Assembly: GCA_002354135.1 (NCBI GenBank)
Contig: DEKZ01000073.1
Coordinates: 1 to 30,063, forward strand
Reading direction: 5' to 3'
DNA from: Massilia sp. UBA2709
Lineage (GTDB): Bacteria > Pseudomonadota > Gammaproteobacteria > Burkholderiales > Burkholderiaceae_D
Length of the DNA: 30,063 nucleotides
The notes beneath the pieces were generated by a model. It was not told the origin of the DNA, searched no databases, and was given only the letters and a program-made list of their open reading frames with translations. The position numbers and the translations under genes were made by a program. Shown here piece after piece: positions 1-6,638 of the stretch. Within the stretch, counting starts at the first letter, position 1. Every line of letters begins with the position of its first letter.

Positions 1-641
1 GCGCGCTCGGCGAGCTGCTCGGCCGTCAAGCCTTCGCTGTTCTTCAGGGTGGCCTTCGCGCCCTGGGCGATCAGGAGCAGCGCGGTGCCGTCCTTGCCCT
101 CGCGGGCAGCCATCATCAGGGGCGTGTAGGCCCCGCTGCGCGGCGGCGAGACCGCGTCGATCCTCGCGCCTCGCCCCAGCAGGAGCTTCACGATCTCGTC
201 GTCACCGGCCGCGGCGGCGTAATGCAGCGCCGTCCAGCCCGGCTGGTTGACCTTGGCGCCCTTCGCCAGCAGCTTCTCGACGGCCTCGCGGTTGCGCTTG
301 AAGGCGGCCATCATGAGCGCGGTGTTGCCGTTGACCGCTTTTGCCTCCAGGTTGGTGCCGGGATGGTCGAGGAAGACCTGCATCACGCGCATCGCGTCTT
401 CGCGCAGCGCCAGCACCAGGCCGGGCTCGCCGCCGAGGGGATTGAGCTGGTTGGCGTTGACCGTCGACCCGATCATGGCCTGGACCGTCTTCGCGTCGTC
501 GAGCTGGACCGCGCGGAAGAAGCGGGTGAGTTCGGCGGCGTCCGGCGCTTTGGGCACCCCCTGGGCTGCCTGGGTCAGGCCAGCCCCGGCGCCCAGCGCG
601 CACAGGACGCTGCGCAGGATGGCGCGGCGCGGTAGAGTCAT
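1..641 (-). CDS. Ankyrin-repeat protein, exported, 3' end beyond window
   Basis: The visible part is about 213 residues. It starts at the ATG at 641 and runs off the left edge, so the C-terminus is missing. Residues 1-27 look like a Sec signal peptide (RR followed by a hydrophobic stretch ending near TQAAQG), suggesting a periplasmic protein. After it come ankyrin repeats recognisable by NGNTALMMAAFKRNREAVEKLL, GWTALHYAAAAGDDEIVKLLL and YTPLMMAAREGKDGTALLLI. Ankyrin repeats bind protein partners; no enzymatic domain is visible. The start lies one base after the tatD stop, so the two genes are almost certainly co-transcribed and probably translationally coupled. The partner is unknown. Confidence 0.85.
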   Translation of the reverse strand, partial: MTLPRRAILRSVLCALGAGAGLTQAAQGVPKAPDAAELTRFFRAVQLDDAKTVQAMIGSTVNANQLNPLGGEPGLVLALREDAMRVMQVFLDHPGTNLEAKAVNGNTALMMAAFKRNREAVEKLLAKGAKVNQPGWTALHYAAAAGDDEIVKLLLGRGARIDAVSPPRSGAYTPLMMAAREGKDGTALLLIAQGAKATLKNSEGLTAEQLAER

Positions 642-642
642 C

Positions 643-1425
643 TCAGGCCTTTGCGTGTTGGAACAGCTTGAAGAAATTTTCGCTCGTGCGGTCCGCCACT
701 TCGCGCAGCGGCACGCCCTTCAGGCTGGCGATGAACTCGGCCACGTGCGGCACGTAGCCCGGCTCGTTCATCTTGCCGCGGTAGGGCACCGGCGCCAGGT
801 AGGGGGCATCGGTCTCGACCAGGATGCGCTCGAGCGGCACGGCGCGCGCCACTTCCTGCAGCTCCTTGGCGCTCTTGAAGGTGACGATGCCGGAAAACGA
901 GATATAGAAACCCATCTCGATGGCGGCCTGCGCCACTTCCAGCGATTCGGTGAAGCAGTGCATCACGCCGGCGACGCCGCCCGCGGCCGTTCCCGCGCCC
1001 TCTTCATGCAGGATGCGGATGGTGTCGGCGCTGGCCGAGCGGGTATGGATGATCAGGGGCTTGCGGGTTTCGCGCGAAGCGCGGATGTGGGTACGGAAAC
1101 GCTCGCGCTGCCATTCGAGGTCGCCCTCGAGGCGGTAGTAGTCCAGGCCGGTCTCGCCGATGGCGATGATCTTCGGGTGGTCGGCCAGCTCGACCAGCTG
1201 CTGCACGGTGGGTTCGGGCGTGTCCTCGTAGTCCGGATGCACGCCGACCGAGGCGTAGATATGCGGATACTGTTCAGCCAACGCCAGCACGGAGGGGAAC
1301 TCGGGCAGGTCGACCGAGACGCACAGCGCATGCGTCACCTGGTTTTCGGCCATCTTGGCCAGGATCTCGGGCATGCGCGCGGCAAGCTCGGGAAAATTGA
1401 TGTGGCAATGGGAATCGATGTACAT
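643..1425 (-). CDS. tatD: TatD family metal-dependent hydrolase
   Basis: This 260-residue protein has the full TatD metal-site set: H6 and H8 (DSHCH), H63 (GVHP), E91 (GETGLDYY), H127 (IIHTR), H156 (MHCF) and D206 (TDAPYL). Family members are Mg-dependent DNases or 3'-5' exonucleases of the amidohydrolase fold, acting in the cytosol. The reading frame stays open for 119 codons upstream, but that part is a translation of intergenic repeats. The family N-terminus MYIDSHCH fixes the start at 1425. No Shine-Dalgarno sequence precedes this ATG, while a TACAAT box lies 6 nt upstream (see promoter entry). In many Burkholderiales tatD directly follows pilZ; here a GNAT and a PEP-CTERM gene lie between. 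Confidence 0.93.
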   Translation of the reverse strand: MYIDSHCHINFPELAARMPEILAKMAENQVTHALCVSVDLPEFPSVLALAEQYPHIYASVGVHPDYEDTPEPTVQQLVELADHPKIIAIGETGLDYYRLEGDLEWQRERFRTHIRASRETRKPLIIHTRSASADTIRILHEEGAGTAAGGVAGVMHCFTESLEVAQAAIEMGFYISFSGIVTFKSAKELQEVARAVPLERILVETDAPYLAPVPYRGKMNEPGYVPHVAEFIASLKGVPLREVADRTSENFFKLFQHAKA

Positions 1426-1431
1426 GCCGAT

Positions 1432-1437
1432 ATTGTA
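1432..1437 (-). promoter_or_regulatory. Possible -10 box placing tatD transcription start at its ATG
   Basis: On the minus strand TACAAT ends six bases before the tatD ATG, so a transcript started here would begin at or next to the A of the ATG (leaderless). No convincing -35 hexamer is seen. This is a weak call based on the box and the missing ribosome-binding site. Confidence 0.3.
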
Positions 1438-1477
1438 AGGCCAGCCGACAGAGCGCGCCACGCGGGCCTGGCTTTGG

Positions 1478-1798
1478 CAGGGTGGACACCTGTGTCCACG
1501 CCGTGCTGGCTTTGGATTAGCACGGCCGTCAGCCCAAAGCTGCACGATGCAAGCTCGCTCTTGTAGGGTGGGCACTTGTGCCCACGCGGTCGTACAGCCG
1601 CGCCCCAGCGCCGCCGTTCCCACTCCGGTCATGGAGAGTCCTGTAGGGTGGGTACTTGTACCCACGCGGAAGTACGCTCGCACTCCCGCACCGCAAGTTC
1701 TGCCCCGCCATGGAAGGATCGGCCCCGCTTTGCGATGCCAGCAACGCCGGCGAGACGCGCATGCCGCACCGCGTGGGTACAAGTACCCACCCTCCGAA
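1478..1798. repeat. Cluster of four covarying palindromic repeats (GTAGGGTGG family)
   Basis: This fills most of the 453-bp gene-free stretch between tatD and the PEP-CTERM gene. There are four copies of an 18-bp palindrome with a 2-nt centre. Copy A is GTGGACAC-CT-GTGTCCAC (1482-1499). Copy B is GTGGGCAC-TT-GTGCCCAC (1568-1585). Copy C is GTGGGTAC-TT-GTACCCAC (1648-1665). Copy D has the same arms as C with centre AA in the other orientation (1773-1790). Each is flanked by AGGG on one side and CGCGG or similar on the other. The arm differences between copies are compensated on the opposite arm, so the palindrome is conserved rather than the exact sequence. I see no gene here. Confidence 0.85.
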
Positions 1799-1834
1799 GA
1801 ACGGGCGGCAACCGGTTCCGCGGCCGTGAAAACA

Positions 1835-1860
1835 AAAAGAGCGGCCGCGGCCGCTCTTTT
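1835..1860. terminator. Rho-independent terminator, bidirectional
   Basis: This is a perfect 13+13 palindrome, AAAAGAGCGGCCG and its complement, with A and T runs on both sides. It lies 18 nt past the stop of the leftward PEP-CTERM gene, which it probably terminates. Confidence 0.85.
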
Positions 1861-1878
1861 CTTTACGCCAGCGAGAAA

Positions 1879-2748
1879 TTACGCAGCGTTCTTGCGACGG
1901 CGCACTGCCGCGCCGGCGCCCAGCAGGGCGATGCCGAACAGGGCCAGCGAACCCGGCTCAGGCACTTCCGCGCCTTCGGCCAGCTTGAACTGACCGTTGG
2001 TGCCCAGGAAGAAGTACTGGCCCGGTGCGTTCGCATAGGTGCCGCCCGAGCAGCCTGGGCCGCCGAAGCCGCCGAACTGGCAAGCCACTTCATCGACCAG
2101 GCGGTCGGTCGGACGGCCCAGGGTGTTGGCGTTGGTGAAGGCGAACGACAGGACCGAGGAACCCGACAGGTCCTTGCCCGCGCCGGTGAAGAAGTAGCCC
2201 GCGTCCAGCATGCCTGAGGCCGCCGACGCCAGCACCGTCACCTGGCCGTTGTTGGTCGGGCTGCCGCTGGCATCGACCAGGCCGCCGCCGCCGGCCAGCA
2301 CGTTGAACTCGGCGATCAGGTTGCCCAGGTTGGCGCCGAAGTAGCCTTCGGTGCTGCCGTACTGGCCGTTGGTCGGGTTCTGGTACATCTTGATGGTGCC
2401 GCCGGTGAAGCTGAAGGCGCCATTGAAAGTGCCGGTGCCCGTCGCTTCGAAGGTTGCGGTGACGTTACCGCCGGCGTAGGCCAGCGGGAACAGCTTGCCG
2501 TTGCTGTCGGCTTGCTGGATGTTGAAGACCGCGGTTTCCTTGAACGAGAAGGAGTTCTGGCCGGTGGAGGTCAGCTCGATGAAGGCGTTGCCGTTCACGT
2601 CGAGGTATTCGTTGACGACCTGGCCGCTCTCGTAGCCGCCGCCGTTCGGGTTGAAGACCCAGTCGTTCAGGACTGGAGCGGCAAATGCGGTACCGGAAGT
2701 GCAGGCTGCGACGGCTGCTGCGCAAATCATTTTGTTAACAAATTTCAT
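1879..2748 (-). CDS. PEP-CTERM sorting-domain exported protein (PepA-like)
   Basis: The protein has 289 residues. A signal peptide (MKFVNKMICAAAVAACTSGTAFA) leads into a Gly/Asn/Thr-rich beta-type region with aromatic residues. It ends in a complete PEP-CTERM tail: VPEPGSLALFGIALLG, a transmembrane stretch, then RRRK. Such tails are recognised by exosortase (EpsH/XrtA), which releases the protein to the surface or exopolysaccharide. The start at 2748 is chosen over the upstream ATG because it gives the signal peptide and has AAGAGGAA just before it. From memory the mature region resembles the flocculation-associated PepA family of Zoogloea and relatives; I could not verify this. The perfect sigma-54 promoter upstream fits that assignment. 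No exosortase gene is in the window. Confidence 0.92.
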   Translation of the reverse strand: MKFVNKMICAAAVAACTSGTAFAAPVLNDWVFNPNGGGYESGQVVNEYLDVNGNAFIELTSTGQNSFSFKETAVFNIQQADSNGKLFPLAYAGGNVTATFEATGTGTFNGAFSFTGGTIKMYQNPTNGQYGSTEGYFGANLGNLIAEFNVLAGGGGLVDASGSPTNNGQVTVLASAASGMLDAGYFFTGAGKDLSGSSVLSFAFTNANTLGRPTDRLVDEVACQFGGFGGPGCSGGTYANAPGQYFFLGTNGQFKLAEGAEVPEPGSLALFGIALLGAGAAVRRRKNAA

Positions 2749-2795
2749 ATTTCCTCTTAACCATTTGGTCGTTGTAAGATGGGACTCACAGTGCA

Positions 2796-2811
2796 TGCAA
2801 GACGCATGCCA
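2796..2811 (-). promoter_or_regulatory. Sigma-54 (RpoN) -24/-12 promoter of the PEP-CTERM gene
   Basis: The minus strand reads TGGCATGCGTCTTGCA, which matches every position of the TGGCAYR-N4-TTGCW consensus with the required 10-bp spacing between GG and GC. Transcription would start near 2785 and leave a leader of about 37 nt before the ATG at 2748, which has a good ribosome-binding site. Confidence 0.85.
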
Positions 2812-2910
2812 GAGGAAATACTTCTTTTATAAACAATGACTTGCAAATTCGATCAGCCCGCGCGCATTGGAATGTAAAGAATCCCGACAAGAAGTCGTGT
2901 CCGCCAGGAA

Positions 2911-2938
2911 TTTACAATTTATTCGTTGAATTGTTAAA
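2911..2938. promoter_or_regulatory. AT-rich near-palindrome, possible enhancer site or GNAT terminator stem
   Basis: TTTACAATT (2911-2919) faces AATTGTTAAA (2929-2938), complementary except for one extra A. It lies 100-127 bp upstream of the -24 box, where an RpoN activator would bind. It is also just downstream of the GNAT stop, so it may instead be a weak terminator. Function is undecided. Confidence 0.3.
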
Positions 2939-2958
2939 TACCGAACATAGCGACCCGC

Positions 2959-3480
2959 TTACTCGACCACCCGCTTGCCCAGAATGATGAGGTCCCGCTC
3001 GATCCCGTCCAGGTTGGCGACACGCGGGAAATGCGCCCAGGTATCGAAACCGAACTTGCGGAACAGCGCCAGGCTCGGGACGTTGTGGCCGAAGATGAAG
3101 CCCAGCAGGGTGTGCACCTGGATCTGCGGCGCGAAAGCGATCGCCTGCTCCAGGCAGTAGCGGCCGATGCCCTTCCCGCGCCAGCTTTCGGCAATATAGA
3201 TCGACAGCTCGGCCGTGCCCGAATAGGCCGGGCGGCCGTAGAAGTTCGAGTAGGACATCCAGCCGATGACTTCCGGATGCTCGGACTTGTCCGCGGCGTC
3301 GTGGATCACCCACAGCGGGCGCCGTTCCGGCGTGTGGTCGGCGAACCAGCCTTCGCGCGAGGCCACGGTGATGGGCTCGGTGTCGGCGGTGACTTCGCGC
3401 GAGGCGATGGTGGAGTTATAGATGTCGACGATGACGGGCAGGTCGTCGCGGCGTGCGAGGCGGTGTACGTAGGACGGCAT
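2959..3480 (-). CDS. GNAT N-acetyltransferase (phosphinothricin-acetyltransferase-like)
   Basis: This 173-residue protein covers a whole GNAT fold. The acetyl-CoA pyrophosphate loop RGKGIG is at 101-106, preceded by the beta-4 strand ELSIYIAESW. The N-terminal pattern IVDIYNSTIASREVTADTEP and the C-terminal NVPSLALFRKFGFDTWAHF segment are typical of the Pat/Bar/MnaT branch, which acetylates small amines such as phosphinothricin or methionine derivatives. The true substrate cannot be read from sequence. It starts 15 nt after the pilZ stop, so it probably belongs to the mltG-tmk-holB-pilZ transcript. It is not part of the usual core of that operon as I know it. Confidence 0.88.
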   Translation of the reverse strand: MPSYVHRLARRDDLPVIVDIYNSTIASREVTADTEPITVASREGWFADHTPERRPLWVIHDAADKSEHPEVIGWMSYSNFYGRPAYSGTAELSIYIAESWRGKGIGRYCLEQAIAFAPQIQVHTLLGFIFGHNVPSLALFRKFGFDTWAHFPRVANLDGIERDLIILGKRVVE

Positions 3481-3495
3481 GGAAAAACGTTGGAT

Positions 3496-3873
3496 TTACA
3501 GGGTATGGGTGGCGCGCGAGGAGCGCAGCGCGGCGCCGAGGATCTCTTCGATGCGGGCCTTGGCGCGCTGGCCGGTTTCGTCGGCCGGGAAATGCACGCC
3601 GACGCCCTGGGCCTTGCTGTTGTTGGCGCCAGCGGGGGTGATCCAGGCCACCTTGCCGGCGATCGGGTACTTGCTGGCATCGTCCATCAGGGACAGGATC
3701 AGGTAGATCTCGTCGCCGATCTTGTAGGGCTTGTTGGTCGGCACGAACATGCCGCCGTTCTTCAGGAAAGGCATGTAGGCGGCGTACAGCGCCGCCTTTT
3801 CCTTGATGGCCAGAGACAGGACCGCCGGCCGCGGGACGAGCGAGGCGTTCGGATCGGTTGTATTGCCGGACAT
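3496..3873 (-). CDS. pilZ: PilZ-domain protein, type IV pilus assembly type
   Basis: The protein has 125 residues. The segment LKNGGMFVPTNKPYKIGDE followed by GKVAWITPAGANN and GVGVHFP is characteristic of the small single-domain PilZ proteins of the Pseudomonas PilZ type. These support type IV pilus biogenesis through PilF/PilB and FimX. The RxxxR motif that c-di-GMP-binding PilZ domains carry before the first strand is not visible, so this copy probably does not bind c-di-GMP. The start at 3873 is preferred over the upstream in-frame start because AAAGGAAA lies just before it and the family N-terminus fits. It lies 10 nt downstream of holB in the same operon. Confidence 0.9.
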   Translation of the reverse strand: MSGNTTDPNASLVPRPAVLSLAIKEKAALYAAYMPFLKNGGMFVPTNKPYKIGDEIYLILSLMDDASKYPIAGKVAWITPAGANNSKAQGVGVHFPADETGQRAKARIEEILGAALRSSRATHTL

Positions 3874-3883
3874 CGGTTTCCTT

Positions 3884-4912
3884 TCAAGCGGGGCTGCAGC
3901 AGCGCGTGTAATCGAGCAGCATGTCTTCGACAAACAGTTTAGCCGACAAGGGGTGGTCCGCCACCGCCCGCCTCTCGTTCGTCGACTTTACTGCACGCAA
4001 CAGATTCGCAGTGTGCACGTTGCCGGCCAGCCCTGCAAGTTCCTTCTGGTAGCGCGGGTAGTAGCGCACCACGCCGGACAGCTTCACCGACAGCAGGTCG
4101 TAGAGCCAGCGCTGCTGCCAGGCCACCAGCGCGGCCAGCGGGGTCTTGCTGAGCTTTTCCGCGTTCTTCAAGGCCGACTCGGCGCTCGGACGCGCCAGGA
4201 AGTGCAGCAGGCTGTCGAGTTCCTCGCGGTTGCCGAGCTCGGCCTGGGCGCGCGCCGCCAGCGGCGCGCCGCCCTCTTCGCGCAGCCAGCTGTCGGCGTC
4301 CGGCACGCCCTGCTCCTTCAGCCAGGCCAGCGCCGCGGCATGCTCGGGCATGGGCAGGGCGAACTTGCGGCAGCGCGACAGGATCGTCGGCAGCAGCCGG
4401 TCCAGCCCATTCGAGGCCAGCAGGAACACGGTGCCCGGCGGCGGCTCTTCCAGGGTCTTCAGCAGAGCGTTCGAGGCCGGCATGTTCAGGGCCTCGGCCG
4501 GGTACAGCACGACCACGCGCAGGCCCTGGCGGTGGGTCGAGATGTTCATGAAGTCGGCCAGCTGGCGGATCTGCTCGATCTTGATCTCTTTCGAGGGCGC
4601 CTTGGTCGACTTGGCCTTCTTCTCGCCCTCGCCGCCGTCCTCGCCTTCGCCGGACGGCTCGTCCTCCAGCGCTTCCGGGCGCACCCGGCGGTAGTCCGGG
4701 TGGTTGTGCTGGACGAACCAGCCGCAGGACGCGCAGGCGCCGCAGGCCTGGCCGTCGGGCTGGACGTTCTCGCACAGGAGGGCCTGGGCGAAGTGTTCGA
4801 TGAAGTCGGCCTTGCCGATGCCGGCCGGGCCATGGAACAGGATCGCATGGGGCAGCTTGCTGCGCATGTGCTGCAGCTGCTCCCAGGCCTGCTGCTGCCA
4901 GGGGTAAATCAC
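3884..4912 (-). CDS. holB: DNA polymerase III subunit delta'
   Basis: This 342-residue clamp-loader subunit helps open the sliding clamp at the replication fork. The N-terminus MIYPWQQQAWEQLQ is typical. A degenerate P-loop GPAGIGKA (28-35) lacks the usual Ser/Thr, as expected for non-hydrolysing delta'. A zinc module is formed by C47, C57, C60 and C63. A charged low-complexity insert rich in Glu, Gly and Lys lies around residues 84-112. The start codon is GTG at 4912, and GTGA overlaps the tmk stop by 4 nt, indicating translational coupling. The gene order mltG-tmk-holB-pilZ is conserved in betaproteobacteria. Confidence 0.96.
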   Translation of the reverse strand: MIYPWQQQAWEQLQHMRSKLPHAILFHGPAGIGKADFIEHFAQALLCENVQPDGQACGACASCGWFVQHNHPDYRRVRPEALEDEPSGEGEDGGEGEKKAKSTKAPSKEIKIEQIRQLADFMNISTHRQGLRVVVLYPAEALNMPASNALLKTLEEPPPGTVFLLASNGLDRLLPTILSRCRKFALPMPEHAAALAWLKEQGVPDADSWLREEGGAPLAARAQAELGNREELDSLLHFLARPSAESALKNAEKLSKTPLAALVAWQQRWLYDLLSVKLSGVVRYYPRYQKELAGLAGNVHTANLLRAVKSTNERRAVADHPLSAKLFVEDMLLDYTRCCSPA

Positions 4913-5523
4913 AACAATGTCTCCAGCGCCTCGGCAATCGTCTGCCGGGTCGCCTCAATGCTGCGCGTCGAGTCGACCACCACGAAGCGCCCAGAGAACT
5001 GGGCGGCGCGGCGCAGGTACTCGGCGCGGCAGCGGGCAAAGAATGCTTCCTGCTCGCGCTCGAACTTGTCGAGGGTGCGGGTGGCGTCCAGGCGCTCGCG
5101 CGCCACCTCCAGCGGAACGTCGAACAGCAGCGTCAGGTCCGGCTGCAGCTGCGGATGGACCCAGGCTTCCAGTGCTTCCATTTTATGGCGGTCGAGGCCG
5201 CGCCCGCCGCTCTGGTAGGCGAAGCTGGCGTCGCTGAAGCGGTCCGACAGCACCCAGGCGCCGGCGGCCAGGTTCGGCTCGATCACCTGGGCGATGTGCT
5301 CGCGGCGGCTGGCGAACATCAGCAGGGCCTCGGTTTCCAGATGCATCTTTTCGTGCAGGAGCAGCTCGCGCAGCTTTTCGCCCAGCGGCGTGCCGCCCGG
5401 CTCGCGCGAGGCAATCACCCGCTTGCCGCGGGCGGCGAGCATGTCGGTGATGAAGCCGATGTGGGTCGACTTGCCGGCGCCGTCGATGCCTTCGACGGTA
5501 AGGAACTTGCCACGTTGAATCAT
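4909..5523 (-). CDS. tmk: Thymidylate kinase (dTMP kinase)
   Basis: This 204-residue enzyme phosphorylates dTMP to dTDP with ATP, an essential cytosolic step of dTTP synthesis. The P-loop EGIDGAGKST is at residues 11-20. EPGGTPLGE and LSDRFSDASFAYQ are the substrate-binding segments, with DRF in place of the more common DRY. A longer frame exists upstream but is antisense-like noise inside mltG; MIQRGKFLTVEG is the correct N-terminus. The ATG overlaps the mltG stop by 4 nt (ATGA) and the stop overlaps the holB start by 4 nt, so the three genes are translated in series. Confidence 0.97.
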   Translation of the reverse strand: MIQRGKFLTVEGIDGAGKSTHIGFITDMLAARGKRVIASREPGGTPLGEKLRELLLHEKMHLETEALLMFASRREHIAQVIEPNLAAGAWVLSDRFSDASFAYQSGGRGLDRHKMEALEAWVHPQLQPDLTLLFDVPLEVARERLDATRTLDKFEREQEAFFARCRAEYLRRAAQFSGRFVVVDSTRSIEATRQTIAEALETLL

Positions 5524-6521
5524 GGTCGTGCAATCCCGCGCTGGTACTGGTTGACCGCGCGGTTGTGGTCGTTCAGGTTGTCCGAGAACTGGCTGGTGCC
5601 ATCGTTGCGCGACACGAAATACAGGGCGTCGGTCTTGGCCGGCGCCAGCGCGGCGGCCAGCGACTGCACGCCCGGCAGCGAGATCGGCGTGGGCGGCAGG
5701 CCGTAGCGGGTGTAGGTGTTGTACGGAGTGTCGGTCTGCAGGTCCTTCTTGGCGATCTTGCCCTCGTAGCGCAGGCCCATGCCGTAGATCACGCTCGGAT
5801 CGGTCTGCAGCATCATGCCGGTGCGCAGGCGATTCACGAACACGCCGGCGATCATCGCGCGCTCGCTCTTCTGGCCGGTTTCCTTCTCGACGATCGAGGC
5901 CATGATCAGGGCCTCGTAGGGATTCTTGTACGGCAAATTGGGGTCGCGCTTTTCCCAGGCCGCGTTCAGGCGGTTCAGCATCATCTGATGGGCCTGGCGG
6001 TAGATCTGCAGGTCGCTCGAGCCCTTGGCGAACAGATAGGTATCCGGGAAGAACAGGCCTTCGGGCTGCTTGAACTCCGACGAAATCTTCGCCATCAACT
6101 CGGCGTCGGACATCTTCGCGGTTTCGTGGCGCAAGGTCTTGGTGGCGGCGATGGCTTCGCGCATCTGGCGGAAGGTCCAGCCTTCGATGATGGTGACGGC
6201 TTCCTGGGCGAATTCGCCGCGCACGAGTTGCGTGAGCAGGCGCCGCGGCGAGGTGTTGGGTTTCAGCTCGTAGCTGCCGGCCTTGATGCGCCCGGCGTCC
6301 CCGCTCAGGCGCGCCAGCACCTGGAACAGGAAGGGATTGACCGGCACGCCGGCCCTGGCCATCTGCTGGGCGGCCGCGTTCACGCCGCTGCCGGGCGTGA
6401 TGGTGAATTCGATCGGCGGTTCGGCGGTCGTCAGCGGGTGCTTGGACCACCAGGCGAAGCCGCCGGCCGCCGCGACTGACACGATCGCGCCGGTGAAGAT
6501 GATTTTTTTTATCAGTGCCAT
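5520..6521 (-). CDS. mltG: Endolytic murein transglycosylase MltG (YceG)
   Basis: This 333-residue inner-membrane enzyme cleaves nascent peptidoglycan strands and sets glycan chain length. A single N-terminal membrane helix (KKIIFTGAIVSVAAAGGFAW) is followed by a LysM-like region, then the YceG catalytic domain. The catalytic motif IVEKETGQKSE is at about 210-220, with downstream VFVNRLRTGMMLQTDPSVIYG. It is the first gene of the mltG-tmk-holB set. Codons 4-7 contain a run of eight A (6503-6510), prone to slippage (see findings). Confidence 0.96.
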   Translation of the reverse strand: MALIKKIIFTGAIVSVAAAGGFAWWSKHPLTTAEPPIEFTITPGSGVNAAAQQMARAGVPVNPFLFQVLARLSGDAGRIKAGSYELKPNTSPRRLLTQLVRGEFAQEAVTIIEGWTFRQMREAIAATKTLRHETAKMSDAELMAKISSEFKQPEGLFFPDTYLFAKGSSDLQIYRQAHQMMLNRLNAAWEKRDPNLPYKNPYEALIMASIVEKETGQKSERAMIAGVFVNRLRTGMMLQTDPSVIYGMGLRYEGKIAKKDLQTDTPYNTYTRYGLPPTPISLPGVQSLAAALAPAKTDALYFVSRNDGTSQFSDNLNDHNRAVNQYQRGIARP

Positions 6522-6589
6522 TCTGGTTAGTTCTTCTGCTCTGTTCTTCTACTTTTAAGCCGTCTCCGGCGCGAAATGCTCGACAACTC

Positions 6590-6595
6590 TATAAT
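6590..6595 (+). promoter_or_regulatory. Candidate -10 box for ygfZ
   Basis: A perfect TATAAT lies 43 nt upstream of the ygfZ ATG in the short divergent spacer between mltG and ygfZ. No good -35 hexamer is found at 16-18 bp, so the call is tentative. Confidence 0.35.
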
Positions 6596-6638
6596 GAGGC
6601 CGTAATGATAAAGCCTAATTGCGAAGAATATTGGATTT

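Noticed and set aside
1426..1782. Long N-terminal extension of the tatD frame
   Set aside because: It translates the palindromic repeats and has no family similarity; TatD proteins begin at MYIDSHCH.
1478..1798. CRISPR array
   Set aside because: The repeats are palindromes in mixed orientation with irregular spacing and variable sequence, and no cas gene is near.
4909..6450. Possible 513-residue fusion of an unknown domain to thymidylate kinase
   Set aside because: The extra part is out of frame within mltG; Tmk begins at MIQRGKFLTV at 5523.
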